NCBI GenBank assembly: GCA_023150915.1
Contig: JAKLKA010000014.1
Location: 48,582 to 112,581 of the forward strand
Direction of reading: 5' to 3'
DNA: 64,000 nucleotides
Source: Polyangiaceae bacterium
Lineage (GTDB): Bacteria > Myxococcota_A > Polyangia > Polyangiales > Polyangiaceae
Part shown: one piece after another, positions 16,974-25,349 of the stretch
Numbering within the stretch: position 1 is the first letter of the stretch
Layout of the letters: every line of letters starts with the position of its first letter
Translations under genes and position numbers: made by a program
Notes under the pieces: model-generated
Told to the model about the DNA's origin: nothing
Seen by the model: the letters and a program-made list of their open reading frames with translations, nothing else
Databases searched by the model: none

Positions 16974-18103
16974 GCGCGCGTCTCCTTGCCGTGGCGGACC
17001 AAGAGCTGGGTGGTGGCTTCGACCAGCTCGTCGAGCGTGTTGTCCTCGAGGCGCGTCACGCCGGCAATCTCGCGCCAGCGCCGGCCTTCGAACAGCTTCA
17101 CCCCGACTTCGGCGGGCACCGCTTCACCGTGAACGAACAAGCGCTTGTTCAGCACCGCGTGGCCGGGCTCCCAGGGGAACCAGTGGCTGAGCGTGCCGTG
17201 CGCCGGTTGGCCGTGGCACGAGTTGGAGAGCAGCGTCGGGGTACCCAGCGCCACGCCGATGGGCCACACGCCCGAGTCGGTGGCGACCAGCGCGTCGGAC
17301 AGGCCGATCAACACCAGATCGTGGATCAGGCGCTTGCCCTGCCAGTGCGCGGCGTCCACGATCCGCGGGTGGCTGGGGAACGGCGTGCAGGAAGGGTCAC
17401 CGATGCGCACCACCGTGAACCCCCGCTCCACCCAATATTCTGCCAGGCGCATGAAGGGCTCGGGGCTGACGAAGCGCTCGGGCTCGTGCGCGGGCGTGTA
17501 GTACTTGTACCCCGGCTCGCGGGCGTGAATGGTGATGATGCGGTCGCCGGGCGAAAGCCCCCGGGCGCCCAGCTGGGTCAGCACCTTCTCGGCAATGTGC
17601 TCGGGGATCTCGAGGCCCGCTGGCTCGGTGTTCTCGATCAGATAGTTCCAGATCCGACCGAAGCTGGGTTCGGGCAGCGCGTTTGGATCGCCGCGGAAGT
17701 CGCCGACCGCGCAGGCTGCGTCCAGGTGCGGGTTGCAGACCGCCAGATCCGCGTGAAAGTCGACGGCCGGATCGAACACCCAGCCGATCTTCTGGCCGGT
17801 GCGCCGCTTGTACTTCGCCATGCACACGTGGTCGGCCACGCAGTTGCCCAGGGCAGTGGGGATCAGCGGGCGAAACCAGCGGATTGGCTCCACGGCCGCT
17901 GCGGTCTTGGGTGCGGGGGTGGGTTCGTGAGGTGTGAGCACGTCGCGGCGAAATGCAAACCGGGTACCAAGCGCCAGCACCGCCTGCTCGCGCTGGTGGC
18001 CGCGCCGCTGCTCGAGCGCTGGCGCTCTGGACGTCAAGCCCGTGACACCCCCTCGCGTGAAGTGACCACTTGGCCAGCGGCTCGACTGGAACGGAACTCG
18101 CAT
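16970..18103 (-). CDS. glycosyltransferase, TIGR04372-like
   Basis: A 377-residue protein as drawn from ATG 18103. The first about 60 residues are basic and Pro-rich, and a later start may be correct. The body is a GT-B-like transferase similar to the TIGR04372 family: RIITIHAREPGYKYYTP, FTVVRIGDPSC, the nucleotide-sugar-site-like LIGLSDALVATDSGVWPIGVALGTPTLLSNS, and a final segment EIAGVTRLEDNTLDELVEATT. It likely transfers a sugar during polysaccharide or glycoprotein assembly. It heads an operon with the mutase-like and epimerase genes through a four-base overlap (ATGA), and is divergent from a mini-HDOD gene. Confidence 0.78.
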   Translation of the reverse strand: MRVPFQSSRWPSGHFTRGGVTGLTSRAPALEQRRGHQREQAVLALGTRFAFRRDVLTPHEPTPAPKTAAAVEPIRWFRPLIPTALGNCVADHVCMAKYKRRTGQKIGWVFDPAVDFHADLAVCNPHLDAACAVGDFRGDPNALPEPSFGRIWNYLIENTEPAGLEIPEHIAEKVLTQLGARGLSPGDRIITIHAREPGYKYYTPAHEPERFVSPEPFMRLAEYWVERGFTVVRIGDPSCTPFPSHPRIVDAAHWQGKRLIHDLVLIGLSDALVATDSGVWPIGVALGTPTLLSNSCHGQPAHGTLSHWFPWEPGHAVLNKRLFVHGEAVPAEVGVKLFEGRRWREIAGVTRLEDNTLDELVEATTQLLVRHGKETRA

Positions 18104-18114
18104 TCCAAAGCGTG

Positions 18115-18408
18115 ATGCTCACGGATCCGACTCGAGTGGGGCCGGAGCACCTGGCGCTGACCGGGAGGATCTTCTCGCTCTTGCGCGCGCTCGACGACCC
18201 CCTGGTGGGAACGGTGCAGCTCGAGCGGCTGGTCGCCGCCATCCCGGTGCTCGAGGCCCGCTGCATTCGCAAGGCCAGCCGCACTCCGGTGCCTTTGGGG
18301 GCGGCGCTTTCCCGGATCGGAAATCGCGGCCTCGAGGCGGTTCTGCTTCAGCTTCTCGAAGATCTGACCGTCTGCAAGGCCGACGCCGACGACGCGCAGA
18401 AGGTCTGA
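18115..18408 (+). CDS. mini-HDOD-like protein
   Basis: A 97-residue protein from ATG 18115 (an in-frame ATG at 18070 would overlap the divergent gene). Its central part (LERLVAAIPVLEARCIRKASRTPVP followed by LGAALSRIGNRGLEAVLLQLLEDL) aligns by eye with the first quarter of HDOD domains, where neighbours read DPALSARLLRLVNSSGY and then a VGTRRLNQLA-type helix. The rest of HDOD, including the HD motif, is missing. It is either a decayed HDOD gene or a small stand-alone adaptor. It ends nine bases before the convergent PilZ gene. Confidence 0.55.
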   Translation: MLTDPTRVGPEHLALTGRIFSLLRALDDPLVGTVQLERLVAAIPVLEARCIRKASRTPVPLGAALSRIGNRGLEAVLLQLLEDLTVCKADADDAQKV

Positions 18409-18416
18409 CCACCGCT

Positions 18417-18782
18417 TCAGGCGGCAGCCACCCGCAGCTTGCGGAGCTCGGCGATGACGGTGTCCACGATCAGATCCTCGATGTGGGACGCGCAGCGACA
18501 GAACTCGAGGCCGATGCCCAACCCTCGACTCGAGGTCGTGCAGCGCACCACTTTCGCGCGCAGGCTGATCACCCCCAGCTGGCTGGCCTTGAGCAGCACG
18601 TCCACCGGCTCGCCCACGGGCGGGGGCAGGGACTGCCCGGTGACGTAGGCGCCGCCGGCCGAGAGGTTTTCCACCCGAAAGTCCCCGATCCGGGCGCCGC
18701 CCTGCGACAGCACCGCCAGGGCGTCGAAGGCCACTCGCGGGTCGGTGCGCTGCTCGGCGGTCAAGAGCTTCGTGTCTGACAT
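18417..18782 (-). CDS. single-domain PilZ protein
   Basis: A 121-residue protein that is almost wholly one PilZ domain: basic motif EQRTDPRVAF near residue 12, then VENLSAGGAYV (N-x-S-x-x-G) near residue 40, and a beta strand GIGLEFC near 92. These are the two motifs that hold c-di-GMP in known PilZ proteins, although the usual RxxxR reads RTDPR. The C-terminus is a helix (HIEDLIVDTVIAELRKLRV). It is a likely soluble c-di-GMP effector serving the cyclases and phosphodiesterase of this region. It is divergent from the receiver with degenerate HD-GYP that begins 70 bases away. Confidence 0.88.
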   Translation of the reverse strand: MSDTKLLTAEQRTDPRVAFDALAVLSQGGARIGDFRVENLSAGGAYVTGQSLPPPVGEPVDVLLKASQLGVISLRAKVVRCTTSSRGLGIGLEFCRCASHIEDLIVDTVIAELRKLRVAAA

Positions 18783-18852
18783 GCCCGGCGGGAACGGGTC
18801 TTGCTCAGCGGACTTGAGGCGGGTTCAAGCTCCCTTGCCCTCGACCGTTCAG

Positions 18853-19995
18853 ATGTCCGTGAAGCCGAAAGTGCTGTGCGTCGACGACGAGCCCCAGGTT
18901 CTTGCGGGGCTCGAGCTTCACGTCCGCCGGCGCCACCAGATGCTCGCGGCCGGTTCCGGAGCCGAGGCGCTCGAGCTCGCGGCGGCGCACCCCGACATCG
19001 CGGTGGTCGTCTCGGACATGCGCATGCCGCGGATGTCCGGAGCCGAGCTGCTCGCGAAGATGCGCGTGGCCCTGCCGGATGCGACACGCATCTTGCTGAC
19101 CGGGCAGGCCGACATGGAGAGCGCCATCTCCGCGGTCAACGACGGGCACATCTTCCGCTTCCTGACCAAGCCCTGCCCGCCGGAAACCCTTGCGCAGGCC
19201 CTGGCGGCGGCGGTCGAGCAACATCGCCTGATCACCTCCGAGCGGGTGCTGCTCGAGCAGACGCTGCGGGGGGCGATCCGCGCCCTGGCCGACGTCCTGG
19301 CGCTCACCAGCCCGGTGGCGTTCGGCACCGCCAAGCGCATCGAAGGCCTGGCGGCATCAATTGCTCGCGAGGTTGCGTACCCGACGGTGTGGCAAGTAGA
19401 AGTGGCTGCCGTGCTCTCTCAGCTCGGGGCGGTCACCTTGCCCCACGAGTTGCTGGAGAAGCTCCGGGTGGGCGGCGCACTCGACGCCCACGAGCAAGAG
19501 ATGGTGGCGCGCGCGCCCGCGGCGGCCGAGAAGCTGGTCTCCGGCATCCCGCGGCTCGACCCCGTGCTCCAGATGATGGCGGCGCTGGCCGGTCCGCCGC
19601 GGCGCATCGAGTCCCCCGAGGTCGCCCGCGGCGCCGCCATCTTGCGGCTGGCGGTGGCCTTCGACCGGCTGGACACCCGGGGGGTCAGCGCGGCCGAGGT
19701 GATCGATCGGCTGCGGGCGCAAGAGCCCAAGCACGACACCGAGCTCATGGACGCGCTGGCGCGGCTTCGCTGCGGCGCCGACGAGATCCATCGCATGCCT
19801 TTGCGTTCGCTGGCGCCAGGCATGGTGCTATCCGAAGATCTGCTCTTGGCCAGCGGCGCGCTGCTGGTGCCCCGCGGCTACGAAGTGACGGTCAGCTTCG
19901 TCGAGCGGATCAAGAACTTCGCCCCGGGGGCGGTGCGGGAGCCGGCGCTGGTGCTGATCAAGGCCGAGCCCGCCAAAGCCACGAGGGTTGCATGA
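18853..19995 (+). CDS. response regulator with degenerate HD-GYP-like output
   Basis: A 380-residue protein from ATG 18853; the open frame upstream to 18745 overlaps the divergent PilZ gene. The receiver has CVDDEP, Asp55 (VVVSDMRMPRMSG) and FLTKPCPPE. Residues about 145-340 follow the helical layout of HD-GYP proteins, including the terminal SLAPGMVLSEDLLLASGALLVPRGYEVT element. However, the expected HD motif position reads AAVLSQLGAVTLP and no HxxGxxGYP motif is present, so c-di-GMP hydrolysis is unlikely. It may act as a phosphorylation-dependent binding protein. Its stop overlaps the start of the next gene (ATGA), so the two products probably cooperate. Confidence 0.8.
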   Translation: MSVKPKVLCVDDEPQVLAGLELHVRRRHQMLAAGSGAEALELAAAHPDIAVVVSDMRMPRMSGAELLAKMRVALPDATRILLTGQADMESAISAVNDGHIFRFLTKPCPPETLAQALAAAVEQHRLITSERVLLEQTLRGAIRALADVLALTSPVAFGTAKRIEGLAASIAREVAYPTVWQVEVAAVLSQLGAVTLPHELLEKLRVGGALDAHEQEMVARAPAAAEKLVSGIPRLDPVLQMMAALAGPPRRIESPEVARGAAILRLAVAFDRLDTRGVSAAEVIDRLRAQEPKHDTELMDALARLRCGADEIHRMPLRSLAPGMVLSEDLLLASGALLVPRGYEVTVSFVERIKNFAPGAVREPALVLIKAEPAKATRVA

Positions 19996-20594
19996 TGACG
20001 ATCTCCGAGGTTCGCGGGGGCGCGCAGCCTTCCGGCGTCCAGGTCCAGGCGGCCAGCATTCGCAGCCGCGAGGCCTTCGTGCGCGAGCGGTTCGGGCCCG
20101 AGGGCGTGCGCCGTCTTCGCGACGGCGCCTCCCGCGAGCTGGTTCAGATCCTGGACGGCAAGAGCTCCGGCGGAGGGTGGGTGCCCTTCCACCGCCAGAT
20201 CGAGGCCACCGAGCTGATCGACCGGCTGTTTGGTGCCGGAGACCTGGCACTGGCGACCGAGCTGGGGGCCTTCGTGGCCACCCACGACGCGGGCGTGTGG
20301 AAATCGCTGTTCATGCGCGCCGTGCCGCCGGCGCTCATGGCGCGGATCGTTCCGAGCCTCTGGTCGCACTACTACCGCCACGGCGGCGCCCTGCACATGC
20401 AGATCATCGGGGCAACCGCCCTGACCATCCGCGTGGAGGGGTTCCCGGCGCCCCATCGCGCGCATTGCCTGGCGATGGCTGGCTGGGCGCGAGCCACGCT
20501 CGAACAAGGGCCACGAACCGACGTGCGAGTGACCGAGCAGCGGTGCCGAATCGGAGGGGACGAGGTATGCGAGTTTCATGTGACCTGGCGGTGA
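19992..20594 (+). CDS. V4R/DUF2378-like small-molecule-binding-type protein
   Basis: A 200-residue protein overlapping the preceding gene by four bases. It has a helical N-terminus (SREAFVRERFGPEGVRRL), a middle helical stretch (FMRAVPPALMARIVPSLWSHYYRHGG) and a C-terminal CRIGGDEVCEFHVTW. A Cys-x-Gly-Gly-Asp-x3-Cys-x-Phe ending is typical of the V4R/heme-NO-binding-like group and of the myxobacterial paralogous family TIGR02265 (DUF2378). Assignment is by pattern only. Such proteins often act as cytosolic sensors. Coupling to a receiver protein suggests it modulates that pathway. Confidence 0.55.
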   Translation: MMTISEVRGGAQPSGVQVQAASIRSREAFVRERFGPEGVRRLRDGASRELVQILDGKSSGGGWVPFHRQIEATELIDRLFGAGDLALATELGAFVATHDAGVWKSLFMRAVPPALMARIVPSLWSHYYRHGGALHMQIIGATALTIRVEGFPAPHRAHCLAMAGWARATLEQGPRTDVRVTEQRCRIGGDEVCEFHVTWR

Positions 20595-20634
20595 TCCGGC
20601 TCAGGGTTGGGCGTGAGCTTCCGTTCTTCCCATC

Positions 20635-22086
20635 GTGGGAGTTGCCGTGAGCTCAGTGTCGCCCCCCCTGCCGTCGCGCACCCGCGTGCTCGTCATCGAC
20701 GACAACGAAGGGATCCACGCCACGCTGCGTTCCCTTCTGCGCAAGCGCGGGGGCTCGCCCCCCACCCCGCGGAGCGACGTCGAGCGCGAGCTGTTCGGGA
20801 GCTCCGACGGGGCCGAGAAACCGTTCGACATCGACGGCGCTCAGTGTGGTGAAGAGGGCGTAGAGAAGACCGAGCGAGCGGTGGTCGACGGCCAGCGCTT
20901 CGCCATCGCGTTCGTCGACCTGTGCATGCCGGGTTGGGACGGCATCCAGACCACCGAGAAGCTGTGGGCGACCGACCCCGACCTCCAGGTCGTGCTGGTG
21001 ACCGGCAGCTCCGACGTACCCTGGGCCGAAATCCGCCAGCGGGTGGGCTTTCGCGACAACTTCCTGGTCCTGAAGAAGCCCTTCGAGCCGGTCGAGGTCA
21101 GGCAGATCGCCCAGGCCCTGGCGCGCAAGTGGGAGCTGAACGCCGCGGTGGCCGAGCGCATTCACGAGCTCGAGAACCGGCTTCTGGCGCGGAACGTGGA
21201 GCTGGAGCTCTTGGCCGAGCACCTGCAGCGCGAGGCCGCCGAGCGCGCCCGCATCGAGGTCGAGCTGCGCCTGGCTCAGAAGCTCGAGGCGGTGGGCCAA
21301 TTGGCCTCGGGCATCGCCCACGAGATCAACACTCCCATTCAGTATGTCAGTGACAGCCTGCACTTCATCGAGAGCGCCACCGGCGACATGCGCACTCTGG
21401 TCGAGGCGTATCGCGGCGAGCGCGCAGTGATCGAAGCCGCACCGACCGGAGGTGATGCGCTGGCGCGGCTGACCGAGGCCGAAGAAGCTGCCGACCTCGA
21501 GTACCTCGACGAAGCCCTTCCCAAGGCGCTGCAGCGCGTGTTCGAGGGCGTTGGTCACGTGGCCAGGCTGGTCCGCTCGATGAAAGAGTTCGCGCACCCC
21601 GGGCAGCGCGAGGCGGCGCCGGCCGACCTGCGGCGGGGCATCGAGAACACCGTCACCGTGGCCCGGAACGAGTACAAATACGTCGCTGACGTGGTGCTCG
21701 AGTTGGCAGAGATCCCGCCGGTGACGTGCAACGCCGGCGAGCTCAACCAGGTGTTCTTGAACCTGATCGTGAACGCCGCGCATGCCATCGCCGATCGCGG
21801 CGAGCCCGACACGCGCGGCACCATCACCGTACGCACCGCCCGCGAAGGAGCGACGGTGGTGGTGTCGATCAGCGATACCGGCTGCGGCATCCCCGAAGCG
21901 GCTCGAGAGCGGATTTTCGAGCCGTTTTTCACCACCAAAGAGGTCGGGCGTGGCACGGGTCAGGGGCTCGCCATTGCGCGCAACATCGTCGAGCAGCACG
22001 GCGGCAGCATTGCGTTCGAGACCCAGCGCGGGAAGGGGACCACCTTTCACATCCGCCTGCCGGTGGAGGGCCCGGAGAAGTCATGA
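20635..22086 (+). CDS. receiver-histidine kinase hybrid (N-terminal receiver)
   Basis: A 483-residue soluble protein; the start is GTG 20635 or GTG 20647. Residues about 15-165 are a receiver of the long variant with an extra segment between the acidic pocket (VIDDNE) and phosphoacceptor strand ([22 protein letters not shown]), ending [19 protein letters not shown] coiled coil leads to HisKA ([18 protein letters not shown]). The ATPase domain has [38 protein letters not shown] and [11 protein letters not shown], so it looks active. Its stop overlaps the receiver-HDOD start (ATGA), defining a cognate pair. The kinase half is a clear paralog of the one at 12477-13535. Confidence 0.9.
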   Translation: MGVAVSSVSPPLPSRTRVLVIDDNEGIHATLRSLLRKRGGSPPTPRSDVERELFGSSDGAEKPFDIDGAQCGEEGVEKTERAVVDGQRFAIAFVDLCMPGWDGIQTTEKLWATDPDLQVVLVTGSSDVPWAEIRQRVGFRDNFLVLKKPFEPVEVRQIAQALARKWELNAAVAERIHELENRLLARNVELELLAEHLQREAAERARIEVELRLAQKLEAVGQLASGIAHEINTPIQYVSDSLHFIESATGDMRTLVEAYRGERAVIEAAPTGGDALARLTEAEEAADLEYLDEALPKALQRVFEGVGHVARLVRSMKEFAHPGQREAAPADLRRGIENTVTVARNEYKYVADVVLELAEIPPVTCNAGELNQVFLNLIVNAAHAIADRGEPDTRGTITVRTAREGATVVVSISDTGCGIPEAARERIFEPFFTTKEVGRGTGQGLAIARNIVEQHGGSIAFETQRGKGTTFHIRLPVEGPEKS

Positions 22087-23267
22087 AACGCATCGTGTTC
22101 GTCGACGACGAACAGCGCGTGCTCGACGGGCTGCGCGACATGCTGCGCAAGCACCGCAAGAAGTGGGACATGCAGTTTGCTCTCGGCGGTCAAGAGGGCA
22201 TTCGCATACTCGACGCCGGAGGGGTCGACGTGCTGGTCAGCGACATGCGCATGCCGGGCGTCGACGGGGTGAACCTCTTGCGCCACGCGCACCAGCACCA
22301 CCCCGCCGTGGTGCGCTTCATCCTCTCGGGGTTTGCCGAAGAGGCCGCCTGCATGCGCGCCGTTCCCGTGGCCCACCAGTTCTTGAGCAAGCCGTGCGAC
22401 GCGGCGCAGCTCGAGAGCGCCATTGACCGCGCGCTCGCGCTCCGGGACGTGCTCGACGACGAGGCGCTGCGCTCCTATCTCGGTACGGTCGACAAGCTGC
22501 CGAGCCAGCCCAAGCTCTATCACGAGCTCCAGAAGCTGATTGCCGACCCCAAGGCCGGAACCGAGAGCGTGGCCCGCCTGGTCGAGCGCGACATGGCGAT
22601 GAGCGCCAAGCTGCTGCAGCTGGTCAACTCGGGGTTCTTCGGGGTGGCGCGGCGGGTGTCGAGCATCGACCACGCCGTCTCGTTGCTCGGCATCCAGACC
22701 ATCCAGAACCTGGTGCTCGCGGCCGAGGTGTTCGGGACCAGCACCACCAGCGCCAAGATGGCCGAGCTGCAGGCTCATGCCCTGCTCACAGGCCGGCTGG
22801 CCGCGCGCATTGCACCCAACAAGGCCGTGGGCGAAGAGGCGTTCCTGGCCGGTCTGCTCCACGACGTCGGGTTCTTGGTGTTGTCCGAGGCCAAAGCGGA
22901 GCAGGTCGAACGCGTCATGGCGCTCTCGAACCAGGGGCGCTCGCTCACCGACGCCGAGGCCGAGTGCGGCGTGGTCTCGCACGCGAGCGTGGGCGGCTAC
23001 CTGCTGGGGCTGTGGGGATTGCCGTACCCGATTTCGGAGGCGGTCGCGTTGCACCACACGCCCCGCGCCGCGCCGGGCGCACGCGGCTTCGACCTGCTTG
23101 CCACCGTCCACATCGCTGACGCGCTGGCGGCAGAGACCGGCGGGGACGCGCTACACCTCGAGGCCCCGCTCGACCAGACGCTGATCACCGAGCTCGGGCT
23201 CGAGGGGCAGTTGGCGGGTTGGCGCCAGCTGGCCGCCCAGCTGGCGGACCGTCGCGCCGCCGCCTGA
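22083..23267 (+). CDS. receiver-HDOD response regulator
   Basis: A 394-residue protein with a receiver ([26 protein letters not shown]) and an HDOD domain at about 135-330: [61 protein letters not shown] and [10 protein letters not shown]. Here H, HD, HH and final Asp of the HD superfamily are all present, unlike most HDOD domains. It is translationally coupled to the kinase hybrid upstream and is paralogous to 13513-14715. The output is unknown; HDOD proteins elsewhere recruit GGDEF or other partners, and a REC-GGDEF gene follows 43 bases downstream. Confidence 0.9.
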   Translation: MKRIVFVDDEQRVLDGLRDMLRKHRKKWDMQFALGGQEGIRILDAGGVDVLVSDMRMPGVDGVNLLRHAHQHHPAVVRFILSGFAEEAACMRAVPVAHQFLSKPCDAAQLESAIDRALALRDVLDDEALRSYLGTVDKLPSQPKLYHELQKLIADPKAGTESVARLVERDMAMSAKLLQLVNSGFFGVARRVSSIDHAVSLLGIQTIQNLVLAAEVFGTSTTSAKMAELQAHALLTGRLAARIAPNKAVGEEAFLAGLLHDVGFLVLSEAKAEQVERVMALSNQGRSLTDAEAECGVVSHASVGGYLLGLWGLPYPISEAVALHHTPRAAPGARGFDLLATVHIADALAAETGGDALHLEAPLDQTLITELGLEGQLAGWRQLAAQLADRRAAA

Positions 23268-23310
23268 GCGGTTGGCGACGGGCCGCCGGGCAGCCTAAGA
23301 TGCCCCGCGG

Positions 23311-24267
23311 ATGGATGCGGCGCCCAGCTCCCGCGGCCCGGCGGTCCCGGACACCGTGGTGGTCGCAGACGACGACCGCGCGACCCGGGCGCTGGTGGCG
23401 CGCTGGGTCCAGACCACCGGGCTTTCCGTGATCGAGGCGGGAGACGGCGAGGCGGCGTTGCTCTGCGTGAATGCGCACCTGGCCCGCGTGGCGGTGGTCA
23501 TCCTGGACGTGATGATGCCGAACCGTGATGGGTTCGGGGTGCTGGGGGCGCTGCGGGCCGACCCCGCCACCCAGTCGCTGCCCGTCATCTTGCTCACGGC
23601 CCACGCCACCGATGAGCCGGACGTTCTGCGTGGCATCGAGACCGGGGCTGCTGACCACATGCCCAAGCCCTTCAGCGGGCCCCTGCTGGTGGCCCGCGTG
23701 CGACAGCTGGCCCAGCAGCGCGCCGCCGCGGTCCGCACCGACTGGCAGCTGCGACGCGCCGAGACCGCCGCCACCCGCGACCCGCTGACCGGGCTGGCGA
23801 ACCGGCGCCACTTCGAGAAAGTGCTGGTCGCCGAGCATGCCTATGCCAAGCGGCACCAGTCGCCGGCAGCACTGGCGCTGCTCGATCTGGACCACTTCAA
23901 GACCGTGAACGACGTGTTCGGCCATCAGTCGGGCGATCGGGTGCTCTGCCACTTTGCCGAGGTCGTCCAGCGAACGTTGCGGGTCGAAGATCATGCGTTC
24001 AGGGTCGGGGGCGAAGAGTTCGCCCTGGTGCTGCGCGGCACCGGGGTCGAAGGCGCCGAGCAGGTTCTAGGCCGCCTGCGGGCCGAGTTGTCCCGGGCAG
24101 CGCTGAGCCTGGGCAGCGATCGAACCAGCTACCGGATCCGGTTCAGCGCTGGGGTTTCGTCGCTGGACGGTGAAAAGGCCGCCGCGGCCGTGCTGAAAGA
24201 GGCAGACGACGCGCTGTATGCCGCCAAGCGCGCGGGTCGCAACCAGACCAGCGTGGCTCGCGCTTAA
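23311..24267 (+). CDS. receiver-GGDEF diguanylate cyclase
   Basis: A 318-residue protein. The receiver has VADDD, Asp66 (VVILDVMMPNRDG) and Lys119 (DHMPKPF). After a short helical linker the GGDEF domain (about 155-315) has DPLTGLANRRHFEK, LLDLDHFKTVNDVFGH, RVGGEEFALVL with GGEEF at 233-237, and inhibitory site RVED at 224-227, five residues before it. This is a PleD/WspR-like single-receiver cyclase that looks active and product-inhibited. Its position after the kinase/receiver-HDOD pair suggests it receives or amplifies that signal. The downstream degenerate GGDEF gene begins 31 bases after its stop. Confidence 0.92.
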   Translation: MDAAPSSRGPAVPDTVVVADDDRATRALVARWVQTTGLSVIEAGDGEAALLCVNAHLARVAVVILDVMMPNRDGFGVLGALRADPATQSLPVILLTAHATDEPDVLRGIETGAADHMPKPFSGPLLVARVRQLAQQRAAAVRTDWQLRRAETAATRDPLTGLANRRHFEKVLVAEHAYAKRHQSPAALALLDLDHFKTVNDVFGHQSGDRVLCHFAEVVQRTLRVEDHAFRVGGEEFALVLRGTGVEGAEQVLGRLRAELSRAALSLGSDRTSYRIRFSAGVSSLDGEKAAAAVLKEADDALYAAKRAGRNQTSVARA

Positions 24268-24298
24268 GCCCGCGCCGGCGCCGCCGTTCAGGGGGCCG

Positions 24299-25318
24299 AT
24301 GCGTTGGTTTTCCACTGCCAAGAAGCGGAGTGATCCCCCTGTGGCCGCGGCCGGCGCGCGCGGTGGGCACGAGGACTTCGACGAGCTCCTCGACACGCTC
24401 ACCGCCGTCTTGACCGACTTCGGGGAGCACGCCTTCGACACCACTGACCAGCCCCAGTCGGTCACCCGGGACCGGTTCGCCGAGCTTGCCCGGAAGCTGG
24501 CCGTGGGCAAGGATGCGAGCGAGCCCGACGGGCGCGCCCATCGCGAAGTGCGGCACGCCTTCCGCAAGCAGCGCGAGCACGAAGCCAAGTACGTCACGTC
24601 GGCGACCGGGAACTTTCGCGACGCGCTGCAGGCCTGTCTGGGCGCGTTGTCGCGGGCCGTGGCCGAAGACCGCGAAGCTGACCGCCGAATCGGCGCCCGG
24701 GTTGGCGAGCTGGTGACGGCCTTCCAAAAGAACGACACCGACGCCATTCGGCGCGAGGCGAGCGCCATGGCCGAGATGGTGCAAGGCGCCATCGAGAAGC
24801 GTCGGCAGCGCGAGTCTGCCCAGATGGCCGAGCTGGCCGAGAGCGTGAAGCTCTTGCGCAAAGAGCTGTGCGACGCGCGCCGCGAGTCCGGGCGCGACGC
24901 CGTCACCGAGCTGTTCGATCGCGCGTCGTTCGACGAGCACGTCCACCGCACCGCCGAGCTGGCGGCCTTCGGCGTGGGGACGCCGTTCCTGGTGCTGATC
25001 GAGGTGGCCTGCGCCGACTCGGAGGTGACGACCTTGCGGGGGATCAGTGACCTCTTGGTGCGCACCTTCCTCCGGGCAGACGACTTCGTCGCGCGCACCG
25101 CAGGGGGCGAGTTCGCCGTGGTCGTGGTCGACTCGGCCGAAGCGCGCGTCCTGGCTCGGGCCGAGCGACTCCGCGAGGCCGCCGTGCAGCTGGGGCTGCC
25201 GCCCCTGTCGATCGGAGCGGCCGGGCTGATCGCCGGCGAACGGGCCGGAAGTTGGGTCGATCGCGCGTCCGAAGCCCTCGATGCCGCACGCAGCGAATCT
25301 CGGACCAACGTAGCCTAG
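24299..25318 (+). CDS. degenerate GGDEF protein retaining the RxxD site
   Basis: A 339-residue protein from ATG 24299. Residues about 25-195 are helical and charged, with likely coiled coil (EKRRQRESAQMAELAESVKLLRKEL is part of it). Residues about 198-335 have the GGDEF layout but decayed catalytic sites: DAVTELFDRASF instead of DPLTGLxNR, no metal Asp in LVLIEVACAD, and AGGEF (268-272) instead of GGDEF. The inhibitory-site motif RADD at 259-262 is kept at exactly the right distance. In other families such proteins bind c-di-GMP at that site as effectors. I infer a c-di-GMP receptor rather than an enzyme. It probably shares a transcript with the active cyclase upstream. Confidence 0.78.
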   Translation: MRWFSTAKKRSDPPVAAAGARGGHEDFDELLDTLTAVLTDFGEHAFDTTDQPQSVTRDRFAELARKLAVGKDASEPDGRAHREVRHAFRKQREHEAKYVTSATGNFRDALQACLGALSRAVAEDREADRRIGARVGELVTAFQKNDTDAIRREASAMAEMVQGAIEKRRQRESAQMAELAESVKLLRKELCDARRESGRDAVTELFDRASFDEHVHRTAELAAFGVGTPFLVLIEVACADSEVTTLRGISDLLVRTFLRADDFVARTAGGEFAVVVVDSAEARVLARAERLREAAVQLGLPPLSIGAAGLIAGERAGSWVDRASEALDAARSESRTNVA

Positions 25319-25349
25319 ACCAGGAAACTGGGGTAAAGATCTCAGCTCA

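Noticed and set aside
13513..23267. HDOD domains as c-di-GMP phosphodiesterases of the HD-GYP class
   Set aside because: No HxxGxxGYP motif is present in any of them, so they are kept as HDOD.
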